Source: Anaeramoeba flamelloides (Eukaryota > Metamonada > Anaeramoebidae). Taken from it: 64,000 nucleotides of DNA. The translations under genes and the position numbers were made by a program. Shown here piece after piece: positions 1-9,888 of the stretch. The stretch covers positions 13,516,001 through 13,580,000 of the forward strand of contig JANTQA010000023.1 in NCBI GenBank assembly GCA_027625915.1, read 5' to 3'. Each line of letters starts with the position of its first letter. The first letter of the stretch is position 1. Below the pieces are notes generated by a model. The model was not told where the DNA came from. It worked only from the letters and a program-made list of their open reading frames with translations, and did not search any database.

Positions 1-352
1 GAAAAAGTAAGGGTTTTTTAATATTCTTAAGATAAAAATGACTAATTTGAAAAATGAAAAAAAAAAATAATCAACAAAATCTCAAAAACACCAAAGAGAG
101 TCACTTTAAAACTAACACAGCTGTTTTCAAAATAATATATTCTAACCATTCAAATTATAAATTAAGTGTCTCTCTTTGGCGTTTTTTCTAAAAATATCCT
201 CTTTTTTGATTGTTGATTTTTTTGGAGATCGATCGTGCTTCACATTGATGTTTGGTTTTTGATTGGTATTATTACACTCAAAAAATTACAAATTTTTTTT
301 AACCCATTCCAGAAAATTATTTTTCATCTTAATGAAATGGCCATTAAAAAGA
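1..352 (+). repeat. Dispersed repeat family A, copy 1 (5' cut by window edge)
   Basis: This stretch matches 20458-20860 and 58598-59003 over its whole length, so the window opens inside the repeat. Its core is an imperfect inverted pair around AGAGAGTCACTT and AAGTGTCTCTCTTTGGCG. A conserved stretch containing CCTCTTTTTTGATTG and GGAGATCGATCG follows, then a right end with CAGAAAATTATTTT. No open reading frame is conserved between copies. A non-autonomous DNA element or fold-back repeat is the likeliest reading; the class is not determined. Confidence 0.75.
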
Positions 353-732
353 AAAAATAACCACGAATTTTCACATCAAAAAATATCATTTAAAATTGTG
401 ATCCATAAATTTTCATATCTTTTATTTATGTGGTGACTGTCAAACTAACAAGCAAATTGATTATTATCAAGGACCAATAAATGATTATAATGAATCACAA
501 TTTTGGGATTTAAATAGTTATATTAGAATAAAGTTTAATAAAGATATTTTTAAATAAAATTTGCCCCTCTTATTTGGAAATAGATTATTTTTGTAAAAAA
601 TTAAAAAATTGAAAAAAATAGTCGAAATGATCAGAATTGCCGAAAGATGGCACCACTAAGTCCAATCACATGTGAACTAATTTGGCCGTCAATATCAATA
701 TGGATAAACCATTCATAACATTGAATTAATAT

Positions 733-1100
733 TAAACTCCAATTCAAAATTTTTAACACACCAAAATTCGATTTGTGAAAAAAAAATTTTATTTAATCAA
801 TTCAAGAAGATTTACCAAATTAGAACCATTCACTAATTGAAATTTTAACACTTGTTTATAAATTACAATACTCAAAAAACAATAAATAAATAATTATCAA
901 TACTAATAAATCAATTGAATGTGCCAAAAATTTTGGAGAGAGCAAGAACAAAAAAATTTATTGGTAAATTTATAAAAATTCTATTAGGATTATTGATCGA
1001 TCAAAGATTAGATACTATTAACTAATTTTATTTGAGATCTTCTATTTTGAACAACTCAACTTTAACCTAATATCAACAGTTGAAAAAAATATTTGGATAT
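733..1100 (-). repeat. Dispersed repeat family C, copy 1
   Basis: The reverse complement matches 50690-51073. Shared blocks include a GATCGATCAA core, a CTCTCCAAAATTTTT-like stretch and AAGTGTTAACATTTCAATT. A shorter related copy lies at about 57960-58220. The copies are diverged and carry no shared reading frame. Ends and target site are not clear. Confidence 0.65.
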
Positions 1101-2122
1101 TATTTTGAATTTTCATTTTTTCAGTTGCTTTATTTGTTTTTTAAATATATTTTGTCAAAACATTCAAGATTGAACAAAAATCAAGATGTTGCCATTATTG
1201 TTGCAGATATAGAAATAACTTTACCGCTCTAAAAACAAAGCTTCTTATTAATTATTGTGAGGGAAAACTTTAGTCTCAGGGATTCTATGTGAAAAATTTG
1301 TGAAATGGAGTTTATAATAAAAATATTCAATTTTTGAATTAATATTAATTGGAAAAAAAACCTGTTTTTCATTACTATTAATTCTTTCTAGCATTCACAA
1401 ATCTTTTTTATAACAATATTTTAATTGATAACATGAATGTTGACAAAAATTACGAAAATAAAATACTACTCTGTGATACCATATTTGAGTTGTTTCACTC
1501 ATTTGAACAATTTGAATTATTTCTCAAATTATAATTGAAAGGGTGACTACAAGTATGTTTTTAAAAACCTCCTGAAGTTATACAAACAAAATTTTCAATT
1601 GTTATATTAGAATGTTTTTTAGTGTTAACAATTTGGTTTCTTTTTCCAAAAAAATCAAAAATAATTCTTTTTAATATTTACCGAGTAAATCATTTGATTC
1701 TGATTTATAAAAATTTAAATAAGCTTCGCTTTATTTTGAATTTTTTTGAATCTTAAGATACTTTTGTAATTTCCACGGACTTAATTAACTTTATTGTTAA
1801 ATGAAAAAAAAAAAAAAAATAAAAAAAAGATTTTGTTAATGGGAACTTTGTTTTTATTTTTATTTTTTTACCGTTGTTTGAACTGTAAATTTTAATTTTT
1901 TTTTATTTTATAGTTGAATATAATAATAGAATGTAAATCTATTTATAATAAACACATACTTAACTTATATGTATTTTAATAACACACTGTCTAAAAAGTT
2001 AAAAACAAATCATTTTAGTCCAGAACCCTTTATAAAATAGATTTTAATGAAATAAAAAGAAACAAACAAAAAAAAGAAACATAAAATAAATTATATATTT
2101 TTTTTGAAAAAATTTATTTTAA

Positions 2123-2289
2123 GGGATTAATCTCTATTAAATTTTTTTACTTAAATTTAAGAGTTTGAGAAAATTTTTTGCCAATTACTTAGATTTGAAA
2201 ACCTGTTTATTTTCCATATTAAACTTATTTCTAGATAATGAATCCTTATTTAGAAATTGACCAAAAAAAAAATAATAGAGACTAGTCCC
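2123..2289 (+). mobile_element. piggyBac-like non-autonomous element (MITE family B), copy 1
   Basis: The element is 167 bases with terminal inverted repeats GGGATTAATCTCTATTA (left) and TAATAGAGACTAGTCCC (right). A TTAA lies on each side (2119-2122 and 2290-2293). A TTAA target site is the mark of piggyBac-type transposition. Copy 2 sits at 24371-24541 in the opposite orientation and a rearranged part at 59001-59110. It encodes no protein. Confidence 0.75.
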
Positions 2290-3792
2290 TTAAAACACTT
2301 TTTTATGAATCTATTTCTCGAATAATTTAATTTTTTAAGGGATCAGTACTCTACAATAATAGGGCAAAATTTTAAAATATTTTATTGAAGATATTCGCTG
2401 CTTAAAAATTTTATAGATGCCAAGTATCAAAAAATTCTGATCGACTAAGAAACCCAGAAAGTAAATTTTTTTCAGGAGATCAATTTTTTTTTTTCAGTTT
2501 TTTCTGAAAAAGAAAACCTTTAAATTCATTTTATTTCTTGCATTATATAAAGTTTTTACCTTTTTTATTACCATTTTTATCATTATTATACAATAAACAA
2601 GTCTTTGTTGCCAGAAATATTAATGCAAAGAGTTTTTTTCCCCTTTTTTGAGATAATTTTTTTGGTTAACCATAAAAAAATTGATTTCTTCATCTCGATT
2701 GGAAAATAATTGTATTTTTTTAAGAATGGTAGTTATAACTATTAAAGTTTTAAATTCATTTTACAAAATTTATCAAGAAATTGTTTTTTTTTTGTATTAA
2801 GAAGAAATTTGATTTTTCAAAATAAAATTAACAAGAAGGTAAACGGGAATTTTGTAATTTTACCTTCAAAATTGAAGTAAATTTTTTTTCTGACAAAAAT
2901 GATTTAAATTTTGATGCTGGTTTCTTGTGAATAAGGCCAAACAATTTGTTAAAAAAAATTTACAAAATTGAAAATTATTTTTCAATTTTTTTCATTTTTT
3001 TGAAAAACAGAAAACGACTTTTTCCAAACTTTAATGAATAAAATTTTTTTAGTTAATAGATCCCAATTTCCTTGATATATTTTTGTTAAACTTATATCAA
3101 AATTTCATTTATTTAAAGCACCTATACTTCAATTAGTTTAATTGGTTGATTTGAATTGAAATATTAATCAAAGAAAAAGAAACCAAATAAAAAGTTTTCT
3201 TTCAAAATCAAGACTTTCCAACATAAAACGAAAAAGAGTGTTCCACCCTTTTCAAGAATTAACTTAATTGTTAATAACAATAAAAGGTTACTTTTTTTTC
3301 GTTTTATATTGGAAAAATGTGAATTTTGGATTTCAAAAAATAGAATCAAATCAATAAATTGTTTAAATGGGGTTAACTCATCCATTTCATCAACCCAAAC
3401 ACAAATTACAAAAAAAAATATTTTAAAGATCCCAACAAGACTTTATTTTATTTTTAAAAAAATACTACTTCATTAACAAATATATTATTTATTAAAAAAG
3501 AACTTACTTATACTGAAAAGGATAAAAAAAAAAAAACTCTTTATTAGACCTTTACATCGAAATTTAATAAAAAAAGAAAATTAACATTCTTTCTTTTGAA
3601 CTTCAAATAAACATAAACACAAAACTAAAACCAAAAATAAAAATAAGCTTAAAATAAAAATAAACTTAAAATAAAAATAAAAACAAAAATAAAACTAAAA
3701 ACAAAAATAAAACTGTTTTTAAAAACAAAAATATACATAAAAACAAAACTATAATTTAATAACAAAAATATAATTCAATAAAAAATAAATAG

Positions 3793-6254
3793 GCGAATTA
3801 TTTGATTATATAGTTGAATGTGGCAGGGTACCATCTGATGAAGCAAGGGTATTTTTTCGACAGATTATTTCTACTATTGAACATATTCATTCCTTTTCAA
3901 TTACGCATCGAGATTTGAAACCTGAAAATTTATTATTGAGCCAAAATAATACTATTAAGATAGCAGATTTTGGAATGGCCAAAATTATGGAAACAGGAGA
4001 TTTACTTCAAACTGCATGCGGCTCTCCACATTATATTTCACCGGAGGTATTAAAAGGCAAAGGCTATGATGGAAGAAAGTCTGATATTTGGGCATGTGGT
4101 GTAATTTTGTATGCACTACTCTGCGGGTATTTGCCATTTGACGAAAAGAAATATCAAAAATTATTATACAAGATTAAAAAGGGGAAATACACTTTCCCAC
4201 CAGATCTTGATGAAACGGAAATGGATCTGATTAGCAAACTGTTAACCGTGGATCCAGTCGAAAGAATTGGAATTAAGGAAATCAAAAAGCATCCATTTTT
4301 CACAGCAGAATTGCCAAAGAATTATATTTTGCCCTCCCCGCTGATCAATTATGAAGATATACTCAAAAAGCCAATCTCCCCGAGGAAGGTTGATCACGAT
4401 ATAGTTGAGGAGATCGAGCAATTAGGATGGATTCAAAATACCGAAATACTTGAGAGATTACAAAGCAAAGATTCTAATATCGTTAAAATTTTTTATACAT
4501 CTTTTAAAAAATATAACTCACAAAACCAAGGCGACGACAAAGAAGAAAAATCAGAGAACAATTCAAAAAAAAAAAAACTGCCCTCTCGAAGAAGAAGAAA
4601 TTCTTTAAATAGAACGAGAAAAATTTCAGTTACATCAACAAATAATAATAATAATAAAAAATCACCCCAGAAGGAGAATAATTCAGGAGTTACCAAAAAT
4701 GATAAAGAAATAATTTTACAATTACAAAAATTAGTTGAAAAAACAGAAAAGCAAAACGATTTAGATGTTACTGATTATTCTGAAATCATTTCTGAGGTTA
4801 ATTCTTTTGAAAGCGATAGTGATTTTAGTAACGAAGATTATTTAAAACAAATAAAAAAATTTACAAAATTGAAAATACCGAAAAAAGAAAAGAAATTAAC
4901 AAAAACTAACAAGTCAAAAAAGCCAAAAAAATCAAAAAAATCAAACAACTCAAACGAATTGAACGAATTAAAGGTCTCAAATAAATTCAGTGGATTGAAA
5001 GTAAACTCTAATAAGAAATTTAATAAAACGCGATCGAAAAGTCTTCGTTCAAATCCAATAAGCCGATTATCCTGGGACAATAGGAAGGGGATTGATCACA
5101 AAGGTAATGATGGCAATGATGGCGATAAAAAAAATTCAAATCCAATAGATGTTAGTAATGAAAAATCCAAAAATAAAAAGAAAAAGAAAAAGAAAAAAAA
5201 AAATATTGTTAAAAGTTATGATTCTACAAAGGACAAGAAGGGAAATACTTTATCTAATTTGAATGTTAAGGATTTGCCATCAAATAAAAATAAAAAGAAA
5301 AAGAAAAAAAAAGGTACTAACTTATCTTTAAATCTTAACAACAGCAATAAGGATAATAATGGAAAAAACAATAATGTAAAAACGAAAAAGGAAAAAAGCA
5401 CAAAAAAAAAACCAAAATTAAGCGGGATCAGTATTAGTGTTAATAATAATCATAAGCATGAGGGTGATAATGGTAAAAGCAATAAAGATTCCAAAAATGG
5501 CCAAGTAAATACAACTCAGTTCAATGAAGAAGAACTATTTTTAATGGGATTAGATCAATATATCATTGACAAAAATACTGAACAAAGTACAAATAAATTT
5601 ACAGGCAAAAGTTCAAGAACACCACGGTTCCATAGAAGAAACAAAAAAAATCAATTTTTCCAGATCCCACAAACACCCACACAAGAAGAGTTTGGATCTG
5701 GCAGCAAGCGATGGTTTGACGAAACTGTAAGCAAAAAGGAACAAAAGAAATTAAATAACGAATTGAAAAAAAAGTTGAAAAAAGTGAAAAAGGATTTAAT
5801 GAAAACTTTACATCAAAACGAAAATTTGCCAGTTTTTGTTTGTAATAATAGAATCATTGCAGTCAGCTCTGGTGAGTTTTTGCCCGTTATAACAGAATTG
5901 CAAACAGCCTTAACTATTTGTAATTACAATTGGAACCATCCCAATTTTTGGACTTTAAATGGCGAAAATGGGAAATTTTCAATTAAAATTAAAATTCAGC
6001 AAAATGATTTAAATTCAATCATTGAAAATATTTCAGACAATATGATCGATAAAAAAAAAATTAAAAAGAAAAAGAATACCTCAATAATGGATGAAAAAGA
6101 AAAAATTCAAAAAAAAGTTTTACAACAACTTGATGTGATAAAACAAACACAAAATAGAAACTTTAAACTATCAATAGAATTTATTTGGAAAACTGGCTCG
6201 GCGAAGAAATTTATTGAAGAAACAGAAAATATAGTACATTTTTTATCAGAATAA
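3793..6254 (+). CDS. BRSK/SAD-like (AMPK-related) Ser/Thr protein kinase, 3' exon
   Basis: The exon opens after an AG at 3791-3792 with codons reading ELFDYIVECGRVPSDEARVF, then the catalytic loop HRDLKPEN (His at 3906), DFG (3966-3974), the activation-loop threonine of TACGSPHY (codon 4011-4013, the LKB1 site in AMPK relatives) and the APE region as SPEV. A UBA-like segment follows the kinase (about residues 165-205 counted from codon 3915), with an LGW motif like the LGC of BRSK kinases. A 400-residue Lys/Asn/Ser-rich tail follows, then a C-terminal KA1-like region ending in GSAKKFIEETENIV. The N-lobe with glycine loop and ATP-binding lysine is not in this exon and was not found upstream; it must lie on an exon further 5'. 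The known role of this family is control of cell polarity and growth; here that is inference. The kinase assignment is very secure, the BRSK subfamily moderately so. Confidence 0.88.
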
Positions 6255-8114
6255 TTACAGTGTATTTTTGTTTTTTTTTTTTTTTATTTTTTATTATTAT
6301 TTCTCTATTTTTCTTTTCTTTTTCGTTTTCTTTTTCTTTTTGTTTGTTTTGCTTTCAAAAAATCATAAAAATGGTTTTTAATTTTTTTAATACTATTATA
6401 TTACAATTCACTTTTTAGATTTTTTTTTCAGAAAAGTTTTTCTTTTTTTTATATTTTTTAGATATTTTTTTTGAAAAAAATCATTTTTATTAGATTAAAA
6501 ATAAAACAAAGATTAATAAAATTAATAAAAAATTTTAAAGAATTCATTTTTTTTTTTTTTTTTTTTGGGTTTTAAAATTATGAAGATTAATTGTTTTTTT
6601 TTGGCATTTTATAATATCAAATATTTGATTATTTATTTTGAATTGAATTAAATGTGAATACTTAATATTTATAACTTGTGACAAGAATCAGTTATTTTTA
6701 TAAAAGAGAGGTAATTTTATTTTAAAAGATCTATATTAAATTCAATATTCAAAAAAGTGTTTAAATATTCAAAATCATTAACAACCTTTTATTGATTCTT
6801 TTTAATAATTCAATTAGTTTGTTTGTATGTTAGTACATAAATAAAGAATTTTAAAATTTCCGATCTTGATTTGTAATATTTTTTTTATAAAGGTGTGAAA
6901 ATTGCCTGTTATTTTTTTCTTATTTATTGAAAAAATATTTTCTCTAAGAGGGTTAATCTAAATAGAATTTTAAATAGAAGGGAAAATATATAACTGTATT
7001 TTATTTTATAAAGAATTATTTGTGGTCATAAAGTAATTGCAGGTTATTTTTTGAAATTGGTCAGCGTAATCCTTGTAAAGAAAACATGTATGTAATTTTT
7101 TTGTTTCATTTTTTGGAAATATTTTAATATACGTTATTTTCGAATAAATACTAATGATGCTGATAGAATCCGTTTTAGTATTTAACTTAATTTTATATTA
7201 CCAATCGGCAAATATACTTACTGGTAAAGAGGGTTTTTAATATCAAAAAAAATAAAATACACAACTTTTTTTGAAAATATCATAGTGTATTTTTTAAAAA
7301 ATTATTTGTTATTATATTTTTCATTATTATCATCATTAAATAATATTAAAGAAGGAACTAAATTGCCCACATTTAATAATTTTTAAAAAAATTTAGAATG
7401 AGAAATACTTTCTAAGAAACAAAAGTAAAGGTTATTTTTAAAATTTTAAATGATCAAATAAGTTAAGGAGAACACTTTGGAAAATATAAATAAAGATACA
7501 AGCCACTCGAATGAATCTTATCATTACTATAGGGATGAATTAGTCTTGAAAACAAGAATAGGGAGACACTATTCATTTATATTTTGAAAATATGGATGTT
7601 TATCTAGTGAATGGAAGTTGAAAATAAATCATTCATTTTTTACATGGTAACCACACTGCTGATTAATACAAGACTTAAATAGTGTGTACCTCTTTTTTTT
7701 CTCTCTATATGTTTTCTTTTTTATTCAAAATATATCACTTTTCCTGATCAGAAGAAAATTTTACAAAAGAATACTACCATTTGATAGAATCCAAAATAAT
7801 GAAGATAAATCCATGATTTAATGCCATTCTGTTAACGATTAGAAAAGATAAAACTGGATGATTATATCCAAATAAGTTTAAGATCATAAATTTTTAATAT
7901 TATTTGTTCATTTCTTTATTGTAATTATGTACAAATTTGTAAATTTATTTTTAAATTTAATCATATATTAAAATAAAAAAATATTATGCTTTTGAATTAG
8001 AAATATCTTTAATTTTTTTTTTTTGTACAAAAACCCCATTGAAAATAAATTGATACGCACACAGATATAAATACCTGCCTATCTACTTATATATATATAA
8101 TTTCTACACCCAAA

Positions 8115-8613
8115 AGTAATTTGAAAACTTTAAAGAAATAAAAATTCCATATAAAATGAATACTTTTGGAAAGTTTTTGTATTGAAATAATTTTTAACTT
8201 TTTTTATTTCGATTTTTTTTTTTGATAACTTAATTCATTTGAATTTGTTTTTTATTGCAAGATATATAGTCTCTTTGTAAAAAAGTGTTATTTTAATATT
8301 ATTTAAAAAGTTATAAGGATTGTAGAGTAATTATATTGATTTCTATTAGAATTTTAATTTTGATCTTCCATCAAAAATCTAAATGAACATTGTTAGTTAT
8401 CTCTATAGGTGCACTGGGAATTTAAGTTTTTCAGTTTTTAAGTAAATTTATTGAAATAATTAATTAATTTTATTCAGTTTTATTTCAGGCGAATATCAAT
8501 TATTCTTTGATGTGTAGTATTCCACTTATTATTTATTTGTTCTTCAAATGTTAATTATTTTAAATTATTGATATTTAAAAATGATATTAGGATCCTTTAT
8601 GAAACAAAGTTTG
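8115..8613 (-). mobile_element. Tc1/mariner-like MITE family D, copy 1 (diverged)
   Basis: The reverse complement aligns with the better preserved copies at 53051-53577 and 62815-63631. The end near 8590-8613 (GGATCCTTTATGAAACAAAG) is a decayed form of the GGGCCCCTTTGACTGAAACAG terminal repeat. Internal landmarks (a TTGTTCTTCAAATG stretch and a GATTGTAGAG stretch) are shared. It has no coding capacity. The left end is approximate. Confidence 0.6.
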
Positions 8614-9761
8614 AATTACTACAAACATAAAAATATTGACATAAAATAAAATAAAAATCTACCTATTCAATACTTTTATTACCAAAAAACTTATAAAATT
8701 CTACTTTTTTTTTAATTTCATGATCACTTTTATTTCTAGTTTTTATTTTAAAATTTCTAGTCTTTTTTTAAATTTTTTTTTTTTTTTTTCATTTTTGAAT
8801 GAAAAACAATTATTCGAGTGATAAACTTCCCTTATTAGAACTAGGATAAAAAAATTGAAATAAATTTAATACGCCAGAACAACATAAACATTTTTTTTTT
8901 TGAATTGTAAATCTTCAATAATATTAAAACAAAGTTATATAGTTTTTTATAAATTAAAATTTTTTTTTAAATTGTTTTAAATCTAATAAACTAGAGACGT
9001 TTACACATATTAAATAATAATAAAAAAAAAAAATAAAAATTTTTATAAAATTAAAAGGGTAAAAAAGTTAATAAACAAAAAAAAATAGAATATTTTATTG
9101 CGTTTCACATTTTTTAAAAATGTAACCAAACACTTACAATTAAAATATATTTCTTAGCTTTTAAAAATGTTTTTTCCTCACTTTTTAGTAATATCTATCT
9201 GACAAAGATCAATTTTTTTTTTGAAATCAAAAACCTTTTTCAATTTTCTGATAGGAAAACCATTGGGGCTTTACTAACCTTCTTTCAAATCCTGTCAATA
9301 AAAAGGAGACTACTTTTAGAATATTAATTTTTAGATAGTAACTGAAATTGACTAGCTAGAAGAAAATTTAAATTAGTTACAATAATCTTTAAAAATAAAT
9401 AAAATTTCCACAAACAAAATTTATTTGTAATTAAAAATATATTCAACCAAATATTTTGTATTTGAACAGGATCATCGACATTACCAAAATGTGTTGATAT
9501 AGAAAGAACAAAAGAATAAAAATTAAAAAAAAAACTAATTTATGAATTTATTTTAATCTTTATCGATTTAAAGAGTAAAAATGCTATCGTATATAATTGT
9601 ATAATAACATATAAAGATATATTAATATTAATATTAAAAATCGAACAGTTTCTCACAAAAAAAATGTTTATTGTAAAAAAATAAAAAAAAAAGGGGGTAT
9701 TTGGGTCCTTAATAAATTATTAAACAAAGGCAAATAAATCATTAAAAAACAAATACTTGTC

Positions 9762-9858
9762 GAAGAAAAAGAAAAAGAAAAAGAAAAAGAAAAAGAAAAA
9801 GAAAAAGAAATAGAAATAGAAATAGAAAAAGAAAAAGAAAAAGAACAAGAAAAACAGT
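9762..9858. repeat. GAAAAA hexamer tandem repeat
   Basis: About sixteen near-perfect units of GAAAAA, with a few GAAATA variants, lie about 30 bases past the coronin stop codon on its 3' side. The same hexamer appears at 21020-21046 in the CNOT10-like intron and at 28065-28090. It is a simple repeat with no evident function. Confidence 0.85.
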
Positions 9859-9888
9859 TAGAAGAGAAAAAAAAAAAATCAACAAAAT

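Larger units (their letters stand above)
1..3792. other. Non-coding DNA, probably intron or 5' flank of the kinase gene
   Basis: No exon could be recognised here on either strand. I looked for the missing kinase N-lobe (glycine loop and the VAIK lysine) and did not see it. The stretch ends in an AG at 3791-3792 just before the kinase coding sequence, so all of it may be one intron longer than 3.7 kb; another gene in this window has a 3.8 kb intron. It holds repeat family A (1-352), family C (about 733-1100) and a TTAA-flanked element (2123-2289), listed separately. From 3600 to 3790 there is simple A-rich sequence built on AAAATAAA-like and AAACAAAA-like units. Confidence 0.5.
6255..9888. other. 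Intergenic, 3.6 kb between convergent genes
   Basis: No coding sequence was recognised. The stretch separates the 3' ends of the kinase (+) and the coronin (-). It is dominated by A/T runs and contains one copy of the family D element (about 8115-8613) and a GAAAAA tandem repeat just beyond the coronin stop codon. Confidence 0.6.

Noticed and set aside
3164-3385. Open frame of 73 codons on the minus strand
   Set aside because: Composed of Phe/Leu/Lys from A/T runs, no splice context, no family features; same composition as surrounding non-coding DNA.
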